DNA of 64,000 nucleotides, taken from contig NZ_AP025473.1 of NCBI RefSeq assembly GCF_024347395.1, forward strand, positions 1,310,280 through 1,374,279. The letters run 5' to 3'. Under the pieces are notes generated by a model. The model was not told the DNA's origin. It ran no database searches and worked only from the letters and a program-made list of their open reading frames with translations. The translations under genes were made by a program, and so were the position numbers. Source of the DNA: Vibrio cortegadensis (GTDB lineage: Bacteria; Pseudomonadota; Gammaproteobacteria; Enterobacterales; Vibrionaceae). How positions within the stretch are numbered: position 1 is the first letter of the stretch; the number at the start of each line of letters is the position of its first letter. Positions 9,989 through 18,271 of the stretch are shown here, piece after piece.

Positions 9989-10149
9989 CGTTACCGTTTA
10001 CCACTAGATATCAGTTTAAGTGAATAAGCCTTATGTGAGTCGATAAAGCCGATAGCTGTCTCAGCAATACACATAAACTATCCACATAAGCTATCGCGTA
10101 TCAACTCACCCATCCAAACCCCGACGACTAAATCCGCACAGGCGAATTC

Positions 10150-11421
10150 TTAACGCTTCGCTTTGCCTCGGTTCTGATGAATTTTCAACTTAGCCTTCAT
10201 TTTGCGCTTGTCGGCTGAGCGTCCTTTTTTATGTGGCGTGCGATCTTCTTCAACATCGCCAAGCAAACTCGGTTCAAAACCAGCTAACCACTCTTGCGGT
10301 AAGCGAGTATCAAGTAGCGTTTCTACCGCTTCAAGTAAGTATTCTTCGTCCCTACTCATTAGTGATACCGCTAAGCCTTCGTTACCTGCTCGGCCTGTTC
10401 GCCCAATTCGATGCACGTAATCTTCCGCTTTGTAAGGTAATTCAAAGTTCACAACTTGTTCTAGTTGCTGAATATCCAGTCCCCTTGCGGCAACATCTGT
10501 CGCAATAAGAGCGCGTACTTTGCCTGATTTAAAATCATCGAGCGCTTTCTGACGTGCGCCTTGACTCTTATCTCCATGAATGGATGCTGCTTTGATCCCG
10601 TCCAATTTCAGCTCTTTGACAAGCACATCTGTTCCCTGTTTAGTCTTAGTAAAGACAAGAACTTGTTGCCAGTTTCGAGAGCCAATAAGATACGCCAATA
10701 ACTCGCTTTTACGTTTTTTATCAACGGGAAAGACAAGTTGCTTCACTTTATCTGCGGTGCTATTTGAAGGTGTGACTTGTATTTCAGTCGGATCACGCAT
10801 CATATCGTGCGCTATTTTCTTTATCTTTTTATCAAACGTTGCCGAGAAAAATAAAGTCTGACGCTCATCGTTCATTCGACGAAGAATACGTTGGATATCA
10901 GGCATGAACCCCATATCTAGCATACGATCGGCTTCATCAAGCACTAAAGTTTCAGTTTGGTTTAAAACAATGTTTTTCACAAAGAGGTGATCAATAAGAC
11001 GCCCCGGAGTCGCCACCAAAATATCAGCACCTCCTCGTAGATTCTTTGTTTGAACATGCATACTCGTTCCACCATAAGCAACAACGACTTTAACATCGCT
11101 ACCTTCGGCATAACTTTCTAAATTATCAAAGACCTGCTGAGCAAGCTCTCGCGTCGGAACCAAAATCAACGAACGAACCACTTTGCTATGAGACTCTCTA
11201 TCAATTGGATTCTGGGATAAACGTTGAATGATAGGGAAACCAAAAGCGGCCGTTTTCCCTGTTCCCGTTTGAGCGCCTGCTAATACATCTTTTCCTGCTA
11301 AAACATGAGGAATTGCGCGCTCTTGCACGCTAGTAGGTTGCGAAAAGTTCAGTTTCGCCAGTGTTGCGAGTATTGATTTGGAAAGACCTAATTGGTCAAA
11401 GGTAAGAGTGGTATCAGACAT
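10150..11421 (-). CDS. DEAD-box ATP-dependent RNA helicase (RhlE-like)
   Basis: A 423-residue helicase that unwinds short RNA duplexes in ribosome assembly or mRNA decay. All core motifs are present: the Q motif near the N-terminus (TFDQLGL...QPTSVQERAIP), Walker A AQTGTGKT (50-57), PTRELAQQ (89-96), TPGRL (138-142), DEAD (162-165), SAT, TDVAARGLDIQ and HRIGRTGRAG. A short Lys/Arg-rich tail follows the core, as in RhlE-type proteins, with no DbpA-type RNA-binding domain. The gene is monocistronic. An array of thirteen 16-bp repeats lies 60-270 bp upstream of its start codon and could influence its expression. Confidence 0.93.
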   Translation of the reverse strand: MSDTTLTFDQLGLSKSILATLAKLNFSQPTSVQERAIPHVLAGKDVLAGAQTGTGKTAAFGFPIIQRLSQNPIDRESHSKVVRSLILVPTRELAQQVFDNLESYAEGSDVKVVVAYGGTSMHVQTKNLRGGADILVATPGRLIDHLFVKNIVLNQTETLVLDEADRMLDMGFMPDIQRILRRMNDERQTLFFSATFDKKIKKIAHDMMRDPTEIQVTPSNSTADKVKQLVFPVDKKRKSELLAYLIGSRNWQQVLVFTKTKQGTDVLVKELKLDGIKAASIHGDKSQGARQKALDDFKSGKVRALIATDVAARGLDIQQLEQVVNFELPYKAEDYVHRIGRTGRAGNEGLAVSLMSRDEEYLLEAVETLLDTRLPQEWLAGFEPSLLGDVEEDRTPHKKGRSADKRKMKAKLKIHQNRGKAKR

Positions 11422-11481
11422 GAATTGCGCTCAAATATCAAAGAGGCGCGGATTGTAACAAAACTGTTCATCGCTTTCACG

Positions 11482-11689
11482 AATTACTGTGGTTCTTAAT
11501 TACTGTAGTTTTTAGTTACTACCGTTCTTAATTGCTATGGTTTTTAATTGCTAAGGTTTTTAATTGCTAAGGTTTTTAATTGCTAAAGTTCTCAATTGCT
11601 ATAGCTGTTAGTTACCATCGCTCTTAGTTAACATGGCTCTTAGTTAACATCGCTCTTAGTTAACATGGCTCTTAGTTACTGAGCCCTTT
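11482..11689. repeat. Thirteen exact-length 16-bp tandem repeats
   Basis: Thirteen consecutive 16-bp units with no indel. The last ones read AGTTAACATGGCTCTT and the middle ones AATTGCTAAGGTTTTT. Some neighbours are identical (11546-11561 and 11562-11577; 11626-11641 and 11658-11673), the rest differ by 1-5 bases. The array starts 60 bp upstream of the DEAD-box helicase and ends before a small gene. Units are contiguous, with no spacers. Function unknown. Confidence 0.93.
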
Positions 11690-11699
11690 AATATAGATT

Positions 11700-11725
11700 T
11701 AGCCAGCACATGATTGTGCTGGCTA
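11700..11725 (-). terminator. Perfect 11-bp hairpin downstream of the 41-residue gene
   Basis: TAGCCAGCACA, a 4-nt loop, and its exact complement TGTGCTGGCTA, beginning 10 bp after the small gene stop on the minus strand. No strong U-run follows (AAATCTATATT), so it is either a weak terminator or an mRNA 3'-stabilising structure. Confidence 0.5.
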
Positions 11726-11735
11726 CAACGGTTAT

Positions 11736-11861
11736 CTATTTATTTGCAAAAATGCTATCAGCAAGCTCTTCAACTGCCTGCTCATATTCGGATAAGTCGA
11801 TGCCTATTTCGATTGCATCCAAGAGCTCCAAGCTCTCTTCATTGGTTGTTTGGTCACTCAT
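11736..11861 (-). CDS. Small acidic protein, 41 residues, unknown function
   Basis: A short gene below usual ORF cut-offs. The ATG at 11861 follows a near-ideal ribosome site, GGAGGT with a 6-nt spacer. The product starts MSDQTTNEESLELLDAIEIG and ends in ELADSIFANK. It is strongly acidic, has no signal or membrane segment, and looks helical with a hydrophobic face (Leu, Ile, Val spaced by 3-4). A strong hairpin follows the stop. The ribosome site, the hairpin and protein-like composition support a real gene. It is divergent from tyrP. I recognise no family; a small regulator or antitoxin-like partner is possible but unsupported. Confidence 0.65.
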   Translation of the reverse strand: MSDQTTNEESLELLDAIEIGIDLSEYEQAVEELADSIFANK

Positions 11862-12036
11862 TATTGACCTCCATTTCTTGTACACAAAATAGATGGGCTG
11901 TTAGTTCAGTGTGTGAAATCATCTTAAGACGACAAACCCATCGTTTATTTTTAAAAGCCACCGTGCCTTTATATCTACCTTATATGACAGTTTGCTAACG
12001 ATCTAAAGATAATTCTCAAACTAATATGAACAACAT

Positions 12037-12058
12037 CATAAGTAAACGTTTGCTTATG
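12037..12058. promoter_or_regulatory. 22-bp palindrome, LacI/PurR-like operator upstream of tyrP
   Basis: Arms CATAAG and CTTATG flank the self-complementary core AAACGTTT; only the two bases next to the core break symmetry. The central CG inside AAACGTTT is typical of LacI-family (PurR, CytR type) operators. It sits just upstream of the likely tyrP -10 element (CATAAT at 12076-12081). Confidence 0.5.
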
Positions 12059-12084
12059 ACTGTACTACCGTGCCACATAATGAC

Positions 12085-12102
12085 TGTAAACAAAAAATTA
12101 CA
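12085..12102 (+). promoter_or_regulatory. TyrR box at the tyrP promoter
   Basis: TGTAAA-N6-ATTACA matches the TyrR consensus TGTAAA-N6-TTTACA with one mismatch. It lies immediately downstream of a CATAAT -10-like hexamer, so it would overlap the transcription start and act in repression, as known for strong TyrR boxes of aromatic amino acid genes. Confidence 0.7.
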
Positions 12103-12116
12103 TCAAGGAAATAATA

Positions 12117-12209
12117 ATGTACAAAAGTGATTGCTTTGCACTTAATTATTCTTCAAAATGCGATAAAAGCAGTAGATACGACACACAAGAATGGCCAATC
12201 GCCAAATAA
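12117..12209 (+). CDS. Possible 30-residue leader peptide upstream of tyrP
   Basis: A short ORF with an AAGGAA ribosome site 7-8 nt before ATG. It starts MYKSDCFALNYSS and ends QEWPIAK, with three Tyr and one Trp in 30 residues. Its second half overlaps the left arm of an inverted repeat whose right arm lies just past the stop, so ribosome progress would change folding ahead of tyrP. The position between a TyrR box and the transporter resembles leader-peptide control (compare tnaC before tnaAB), but the key TnaC residues are not recognisable. It may simply be an upstream ORF. Confidence 0.4.
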   Translation: MYKSDCFALNYSSKCDKSSRYDTQEWPIAK

Positions 12210-12219
12210 AAGTATCTAC
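12172..12219 (+). promoter_or_regulatory. Inverted repeat spanning the leader ORF end
   Basis: GTAGATAC at 12172-12179 pairs perfectly with GTATCTAC at 12212-12219. The 32-nt loop holds a smaller TGGC/GCCA stem and the leader stop codon. It ends 33 bp before the tyrP ATG. It is a candidate switch structure. Confidence 0.4.
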
Positions 12220-12252
12220 AACATCTTGAAATGTAAAATTAAGAATACACTC

Positions 12253-13455
12253 ATGACATCAAAAATCTTTGGCAGTACTTTAATCATTGCTGGAACCACC
12301 ATTGGTGCTGGTATGCTAGCTCTACCACTAGCATCAGCAGGCATCGGGTTTGGAACATCCCTCATCATAATGCTTTTTCTTTGGGGGCTAATGGCTTTCA
12401 CAGCACTATTAATGCTAGAAGTCCATCAATACGCAGGTAGTGATGCAACTCTCCATACCCTCGCAAAACAGATTTTGGGTACGAAAGGAAAGTTTATTGC
12501 TAGCTTTTCCATGCTGTTCCTTTTCTACTCTCTCTGTGCGGCCTACATTGCGGGTGGAGGCGCTCAATTTACAGAACGTTTAAACAGCCTAGATATGGGT
12601 GTCGTGAACCAAACCTCAGGAACCCTATTATTTACTCTGCTTGTCGCAATGGTCGTGACTGTCGGAACAAGTACTGTAGATAAGGTAAACCGCGTACTAT
12701 TTACATTAAAATTAGTCGCCATGGTGTTCGTACTCACCTTTCTTGCGCCAAATGTCACTGAGTCTTACCTTCTGAGTATGCCTATGCAGCAAGGTTTAGT
12801 TGTAGCGGCAATCCCAGTGATTTTTACCTCATTTGGTTTCCACGGCAGTATTCCAGCTATTGTGAAGTACTTGGGCGGTGAAACAAAAGCATTGAAGAAA
12901 GCGATCGTGATTGGCTCTGCTCTACCGCTGGTTATTTACATTTTATGGCAAATCGTCACACTGGGTGTGATCAGCCAGTCCGTATTAGTCAACAATTCAG
13001 GCCTAAGTGCGTTACTAAACACGCTTTCACAAACTGTACATAATTCCAACTTAGCGAACATTGTTGGGGTTTTTGCGGATCTTGCGCTAGTAACTTCGTT
13101 TCTAGGTGTGAGCCTAGGCCTATTCGAATACATGGGTGATACGCTTAACAAACAACAAGGTACGAAAAATCGAGTTCAGTCTGCTCTTATTACTTTTGTT
13201 CCGCCACTATGCTTCGCTCTCTTTTACCCGCAAGGGTTTATTATGGCACTTGGGTACGCTGCCATAGCCCTTGCTATACTTGCTGTATTGTTACCTGCAG
13301 TCATGGCTCATACTGTAAGAAAAAATGGCAATAATGATCAATTTTACCAAGTTAAAGGCGGTAATCTTTCATTAGTTTTTAGTGGCATTTGTGGCTGTGT
13401 TATCATTGGAGCTCAATTGTTAATAAGTTTTGGCATTCTAAGCCCGCTTGGTTAA
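12253..13455 (+). CDS. tyrP: Tyrosine-specific permease (HAAAP family)
   Basis: A 400-residue inner-membrane proton/aromatic amino acid symporter of the HAAAP family (TyrP/TnaB/Mtr), with about 11 membrane segments. The N-terminal signature GSTLIIAGTTIGAGMLALPLA and the later FTSFGFHGSIPAIVKYLGG are family hallmarks. I favour TyrP over Mtr or TnaB from overall resemblance and from the TyrR box upstream. The longest ORF opens at 12127, but the Met at 12253 aligns with family N-termini and the earlier 42 residues are hydrophilic and atypical. The ribosome site is weak (TTAAGAA), which fits control through the leader region. Confidence 0.88.
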   Translation: MTSKIFGSTLIIAGTTIGAGMLALPLASAGIGFGTSLIIMLFLWGLMAFTALLMLEVHQYAGSDATLHTLAKQILGTKGKFIASFSMLFLFYSLCAAYIAGGGAQFTERLNSLDMGVVNQTSGTLLFTLLVAMVVTVGTSTVDKVNRVLFTLKLVAMVFVLTFLAPNVTESYLLSMPMQQGLVVAAIPVIFTSFGFHGSIPAIVKYLGGETKALKKAIVIGSALPLVIYILWQIVTLGVISQSVLVNNSGLSALLNTLSQTVHNSNLANIVGVFADLALVTSFLGVSLGLFEYMGDTLNKQQGTKNRVQSALITFVPPLCFALFYPQGFIMALGYAAIALAILAVLLPAVMAHTVRKNGNNDQFYQVKGGNLSLVFSGICGCVIIGAQLLISFGILSPLG

Positions 13456-13539
13456 CTAGATTGAATTCACACTTAACTTTTGATGACTTAGATCACACTT
13501 ATTAAAAGTCACTTACTGTGGGTTTCACAAGAAAGTGCG

Positions 13540-13565
13540 ATAGAGCACATTAAAATGTGCTCTAT
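13540..13565 (+). terminator. Terminator of tyrP
   Basis: A perfect 12-bp inverted repeat (ATAGAGCACATT, AA, AATGTGCTCTAT) followed by TTTCGT, about 85 bp after the tyrP stop and just before the chemoreceptor gene. Confidence 0.65.
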
Positions 13566-13606
13566 TTCGTAAGAATGGCTCAATATAATTTTGCTGCGGA
13601 GCATTT

Positions 13607-15037
13607 ATGAAGGAAGTACAATTTAGGACGATTGATCGCCTATTTATAAAGATGTCAATTAATGACAAGATGTGGGTGATATTTGCACTCTTTTTAGTAG
13701 CGTTGACCGCAACCGCTGGGGCTCGTTATTTCAATAGTATTGATCAAATTGAATCACAATCTATCACTGCTGCCGAATACAAACTGCAAGGAATGCTATC
13801 TAATTCAGATCTAGATGTTCTTTCCGCCTCTTCTTTACGTAAAAGTAACGGTGTGCAATCAACTCAATATACAAATGGTGTGGTTACCGTTAGTGCTACT
13901 CATTCTTCAGGTCAAGCATTTACCCTTACAGAAAATGTAAAACAACTTGAAGGCGATAAAAAACAACAGGCCTTAACTTCATTTTTCCTAACTTACCTTT
14001 GGGCTGTTCCTTTTGGTATTTTTGTATACTGGGTTGCGACTTTCCTAGGTGGTGCTTTGTGGGTTCTATTTAGTACTACAGAAAAAATTGGGGCGGGTGA
14101 TCTTACTTCACGCTTAGGCTTCCACCCTGGACGTGATGAGTTTGGCACTATCGGTTGCGCATTAGATAAATCGATGGATACGCTAACAGAACTTGTGGTT
14201 AGCGTTAAAGAGAGTGCTGAAACACTTAGCAATACTTCATCTTCGTTTGAAGGCGAAATGAAGCAGAGCGAAGCACAAATCACCAATCAATATGCGTCTT
14301 TAGATTCAGTTGCAACGGCAATGGAACAGATGACAGCCTCAGCTCAGGAAGTCTCTAACATCGCTCAACAAGCGACAGGACAAACCGATCAGGATGCTAA
14401 ACATGTTGCTTCAAGTCACCAGCGTGTTCAGCAAGCAATTAATGAAATTGGCCAGTTGTCTCAATATATCGAGCAAGCGTCAAATTCAGTAGCAACCTTG
14501 AATGAAAACACGACTCAAATAAACGAAGTTATCACAACCATTAATGCGATTTCTGAACAAACCAACCTACTCGCATTAAACGCAGCCATTGAGGCAGCGC
14601 GTGCAGGCGAACAAGGTCGTGGTTTTGCTGTCGTGGCAGATGAAGTAAGAACTTTAGCGAGTCGTACTCAAGCAGCGACTGTCGAAATTCAAGCGATGAT
14701 CGAGAAATTACAATCAGAAAGCCAAAATATTGCCAATATCACTCAGCAAACAGTTAGCCAAGCACATACAAGCAGCGACTTAATTTCTGATATTGGAAGT
14801 GATGTGAGTTCAATTGCGAATTCAGCAACCACCTTAATGGATATGAGTATTCAAATCTCTACATCTGCTGAAGAGCAGAGCGCAGTTGCGAATGATATTG
14901 CAGCAGAGTTAAGTGATATCCGAACTCAATCCAATACCCTTAAATCTGTTGCTGAACAATCTTCGGCTGGTATTTCGAACCTTACAGAAGCATCGAATTC
15001 ACTCGGAGAAGTACTGAAACGTTACCGCACGGTTTAA
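13607..15037 (+). CDS. Methyl-accepting chemotaxis protein
   Basis: A 476-residue chemoreceptor that signals through CheA/CheW to the flagellar motor. A first membrane helix (about residues 23-41), a very short periplasmic region of roughly 85 residues, a second helix (about 128-150), a HAMP linker containing GDLTSRLGFHPGRDEFG, then a long cytoplasmic coiled coil. The highly conserved hairpin tip, with EQTNLLALNAAIEAARAGEQ, is near residues 315-350. The sensing region is too short for a Cache domain, and its ligand cannot be told. CGGAG lies 8 nt before the ATG. It is monocistronic with terminators on both sides. Confidence 0.93.
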   Translation: MKEVQFRTIDRLFIKMSINDKMWVIFALFLVALTATAGARYFNSIDQIESQSITAAEYKLQGMLSNSDLDVLSASSLRKSNGVQSTQYTNGVVTVSATHSSGQAFTLTENVKQLEGDKKQQALTSFFLTYLWAVPFGIFVYWVATFLGGALWVLFSTTEKIGAGDLTSRLGFHPGRDEFGTIGCALDKSMDTLTELVVSVKESAETLSNTSSSFEGEMKQSEAQITNQYASLDSVATAMEQMTASAQEVSNIAQQATGQTDQDAKHVASSHQRVQQAINEIGQLSQYIEQASNSVATLNENTTQINEVITTINAISEQTNLLALNAAIEAARAGEQGRGFAVVADEVRTLASRTQAATVEIQAMIEKLQSESQNIANITQQTVSQAHTSSDLISDIGSDVSSIANSATTLMDMSIQISTSAEEQSAVANDIAAELSDIRTQSNTLKSVAEQSSAGISNLTEASNSLGEVLKRYRTV

Positions 15038-15064
15038 TCCGATCTAACGTTTGTGCCCATTACT

Positions 15065-15096
15065 AATAAAGCGCTCAGTGAGCGCTTTATTTTTAT
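15065..15096 (+). terminator. Terminator of the chemoreceptor gene
   Basis: A perfect 12-bp stem (AATAAAGCGCTC with GAGCGCTTTATT), a 3-nt loop and a U-rich tail, 28 bp after the stop. Confidence 0.9.
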
Positions 15097-15335
15097 CTAT
15101 TCATCTTCAGAATGTACTTCACATCGAGCAAGCAGTTAGACGAAGTTTACGTCTATGGACAACTTTGGGTACTTTCAACAACCTCAATAACAGCATTATT
15201 TCATTCCAATAACCAGTACTTGAATCGCGTCTCATTTTTTACACATAAATAAGTTTTTGTATGCTCAAAAGTTAGACAAAAGGAGTAATCTTAATTGATA
15301 AGGATTTTCCTTACTTTTGCTGCCAGGGATCCAAT

Positions 15336-15551
15336 ATGATAAAAATAAAACCAGAACTAAACAATGACGTTGTATGCCCGCTCTGCCACCATGACGAGTA
15401 CCTACTATCAGAAAGTGGTGAAAAGTTTACATGTGGATCGTGTGGTTTTCATACCAAACAATTCAAATCTATTATCAAAAACAACCATCACCATTTTCAG
15501 CATCAACGCCAACACACATATGTATATCTATCTAACAGTGTGTATCACTAA
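15336..15551 (+). CDS. Small zinc-ribbon protein, 71 residues
   Basis: Two CxxC knuckles (CPLC at residues 14-17 and CGSC at 33-36) separated by an acidic strand make a classic zinc-ribbon of about 30 residues. A basic His/Gln-rich tail (NHHHFQHQRQH) follows. AGGGAT lies 6 nt before the ATG. The 3' end overlaps the convergent HAD phosphatase gene by 20 bp, so the last few residues may be fortuitous. Such small ribbons bind nucleic acid or proteins; no specific family is recognised. The preceding 298 bp (15038-15335) contain only the chemoreceptor terminator. Confidence 0.55.
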   Translation: MIKIKPELNNDVVCPLCHHDEYLLSESGEKFTCGSCGFHTKQFKSIIKNNHHHFQHQRQHTYVYLSNSVYH

Positions 15552-16212
15552 TCCAACTCTCAATTTCACCTAAGTGATGGATGTGTGTGACACTTGGCAA
15601 ATCAACTTTTGTTGCAGACATTCCATTACATAGCTGGATTGTTTTCACTCCGGCATCAACACCTGCTTGCACGCCTTTTTTTGTGTCATCAACGTACAGA
15701 CATTCTGATGGTAAGAAACCCATACTCATCGCAGAATACATAATTAAGTCAGGTTCTGGCTTCCAACTATTGGTATCAAACGCTGAAAATATTTTCCCAT
15801 CAAAACTATCTAGTAGACCCGTTAAAGAGAGTGAATATTGCACTTTATCTTTTGGTCCATTTGATGCCACGCAAAACTCAATTTGATTTTTTTCTAAAAA
15901 TTGAATAAGTGATCTAGCGCCATTCATTGGCTTCAACTCGGCTTGAAATAAGAGGCTAACTTGCTCTCGATACATTGGTTCTAAAACATCTAATGAAATA
16001 TTTAAACCAACACGAGCATTAGTTTCAGATAATATATCTGCCAATTTTCCACCCTGAAAATGCTCGATACTTTCATGAAGAGTTAACTCTGCCCCAAATG
16101 AAGTAAATACATTCACTAGTGCTTGGCAACAGAGCTTTTCACTATCGATTAGCGTTCCATCACAATCGAAAATGACACACTTTATTGAACTTGGCATTGC
16201 TCTCTTAGTCAT
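15532..16212 (-). CDS. HAD-superfamily phosphatase (YieH-like)
   Basis: A 226-residue beta-phosphoglucomutase-type HAD hydrolase. Motif I is FDCDGTLIDSE (nucleophile Asp15), motif II VASNGP, the motif III Lys lies in SWKPEPD, and motif IV is YVDDTKKG. A helical cap sits between motifs I and II. The sequence resembles E. coli YieH closely, including FDCDGTL-DSE, the SNGP-K-QYS segment and WKPEPDL. YieH is reported to be a sugar-phosphate (6-phosphogluconate) phosphatase; the substrate here is an inference. It is monocistronic and convergent with the zinc-ribbon gene. Confidence 0.85.
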   Translation of the reverse strand: MTKRAMPSSIKCVIFDCDGTLIDSEKLCCQALVNVFTSFGAELTLHESIEHFQGGKLADILSETNARVGLNISLDVLEPMYREQVSLLFQAELKPMNGARSLIQFLEKNQIEFCVASNGPKDKVQYSLSLTGLLDSFDGKIFSAFDTNSWKPEPDLIMYSAMSMGFLPSECLYVDDTKKGVQAGVDAGVKTIQLCNGMSATKVDLPSVTHIHHLGEIESWISDTHC

Positions 16213-16401
16213 AACTTGCCCTATATTTCGAACATTAAGTTATATACTATTTCATTCATTGGCATGATTCTGTGCATAGCTAACAGATTTATCTTGAGAC
16301 CAAGTTTTGCTTTACAAAATAGAATATTGGTCACTGTATTGAGCAATAAATTGATCGTTCAGGTGAAATATTGACGAAAATACTAACATCAAATAAATAT
16401 T

Positions 16402-18219
16402 CTATACTGCGTTTACGATTTTCGAGTTACCGTCTGGGTAGGTATTTCGAATTTTGACGAACTCCTCGATGTTTTCGAGCAACAAAGTGGTCAAATCAGG
16501 ATCAAACTGCAACCCCTGTTCAGCTTCAAACCATGCAACGACTCTCTCGATAGGCCAAGCATCTTTGTAGCAACGTTGACTTAGAAGTGCATCAAAAACA
16601 TCGGCAATCGCAGTGATACGAGCAAAGATATGAATATTTGTCCCGGACTTTTGTTGAGGATATCCATTACCATCCCACCTTTCATGATGCTCATTGGCAA
16701 TAATGGCAGCTAAGTTCGTTAAGTCACCATTACTCGTCTTCAGCAGATTGAAGCCTACCGTGGTATGTTGCTGCATGATCTTCCACTCGCTCGCTGTCAA
16801 TTTGCCTGGCTTGTCTAAAATAGCTTCAGGTACGGCAATTTTTCCAACATCGTGCATAGGACTAATGATTTCGATAATCTCAATTTCACGATGGCTCAAA
16901 CCTTTCAGCTTGGCCAACAGAGCAGACAAAATTGCCACACGCTTAACATGATTGCCCGTTTCACCAGAACGAGTTTCAATCGCTTCGCCTAGAACATGGA
17001 TCATCTCTTTTTGTACGCCAACGGTACGTTTTTGAAGAGAGAGAATTTTTGAGTTCTTCTTTGCCAGTTCACGCTTTTGTCTCAGCATGACAGATTGTGT
17101 AATGATAACTAGAAACAAAGAAATAATAATAATCCCAGCACCTAAAAGTAATCTGAAATTATCTTCAAGAAATGATTTTGGCTTATTTAAAATGACAACG
17201 GATTTAGGCAATAGATCCTGTTCTATCCCGAACTTAATCATAACCTCATAATCAAATGTGGGAAGGTTGACATTAGGGAAGCGAAGAGCTTTAGTAAAGT
17301 TCATAGGAATATACTGATCAAGAGCTTGAACCGCTTCTACACCCATATTTTCGGAATGGTTCACGTACCCCCCCAAAATACCGTTATCAATATAGAAATC
17401 CCAAAAGACAAAAACTGGGGCAGCACTTTTCTTACCAATCACAGATGAGATATTCTCATAAGTATGGTAGATGCCTTTATCTAATTCTGTATTAAAATGC
17501 GTTAATATCACTGCATCATCAGGCGACACTGTTGACAGTAAATCCCCTGCAGCATTCAACGTTTGATCTCTCACCTCGACGAGATTGACGTCTGGTAGAT
17601 TAGATATAATCGGTAAAGCCTTATTTCTAATTAACTCCGAGGTCGTACTTCTGTCCGATAAATAATAAATATTCTTTATATCTTTTCTGAGTTTTATTAT
17701 TTCAGATATATTTCCTTCGACATTATCTCGCTCATAAAGAGTTGCAGTATAATCAGAGACGGAATCTAATCGTGCTGATAAGTCATTTATGCCTACAGCA
17801 ATAATTGGAATCGTTCTATTGGGGATGATATTCGTTTTATTTAATAAACGAACAGCATTATCATCAGTTGCGATTACTGCATCGAATGGGTATGCATTGT
17901 ATTTAACTCTAAAGTAACGCTCTAATTCTTGATAGTAATCATTGGTGTTAATTCTTTTCGTATCAAGATATTCAACTGATACTTTGACAGGTGTTGATGC
18001 TAAAGACAGAGCTTTATCGATCCCATTTTGCAAATCACGAGTCCACTGATAGGAAGGATCATATGAGTGAATGATAAGGATCCGCTTGAAGGGATGCTCA
18101 ACAGTTTTGGCTGCTTCTAAAAGTTGATTCACTTCATTAGCTTGAAGGAACATAGAAAATGCACTGAAAAAAGCCAACAAACTCATTTTCAATACAAATG
18201 ACATTTTTTGAAGTACCAC
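16402..18219 (-). CDS. Membrane HD-GYP phosphodiesterase with periplasmic ABC-type binding domain
   Basis: A 605-residue sensor-effector. A signal segment (to about residue 28) leads to a periplasmic domain of the ABC_sub_bind type (KRILIIHSYDPSYQWTRDLQNGI..., about 40-330), a membrane helix near 358-378, a short coiled coil, then HD-GYP (about 400-590). The HD-GYP motifs are intact: the MHDVGKIAVPEAIL metal site, HHERWDGNGYP and ITAIADVFDALLS. HD-GYP proteins hydrolyse c-di-GMP. The fusion implies that a small periplasmic ligand directly sets enzyme activity. The start is uncertain: GTG at 18219 or ATG at 18204, neither with a good ribosome site. Confidence 0.88.
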   Translation of the reverse strand: MVLQKMSFVLKMSLLAFFSAFSMFLQANEVNQLLEAAKTVEHPFKRILIIHSYDPSYQWTRDLQNGIDKALSLASTPVKVSVEYLDTKRINTNDYYQELERYFRVKYNAYPFDAVIATDDNAVRLLNKTNIIPNRTIPIIAVGINDLSARLDSVSDYTATLYERDNVEGNISEIIKLRKDIKNIYYLSDRSTTSELIRNKALPIISNLPDVNLVEVRDQTLNAAGDLLSTVSPDDAVILTHFNTELDKGIYHTYENISSVIGKKSAAPVFVFWDFYIDNGILGGYVNHSENMGVEAVQALDQYIPMNFTKALRFPNVNLPTFDYEVMIKFGIEQDLLPKSVVILNKPKSFLEDNFRLLLGAGIIIISLFLVIITQSVMLRQKRELAKKNSKILSLQKRTVGVQKEMIHVLGEAIETRSGETGNHVKRVAILSALLAKLKGLSHREIEIIEIISPMHDVGKIAVPEAILDKPGKLTASEWKIMQQHTTVGFNLLKTSNGDLTNLAAIIANEHHERWDGNGYPQQKSGTNIHIFARITAIADVFDALLSQRCYKDAWPIERVVAWFEAEQGLQFDPDLTTLLLENIEEFVKIRNTYPDGNSKIVNAV

Positions 18220-18271
18220 TTTAGAGGGAGAACTTTAATGATACTTCAAACATTACAATTGTTACTAGCCT

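Noticed and set aside
11482..11689. CRISPR array
   Set aside because: Units are 16 bp and contiguous, without unique spacers, and there are no cas genes.
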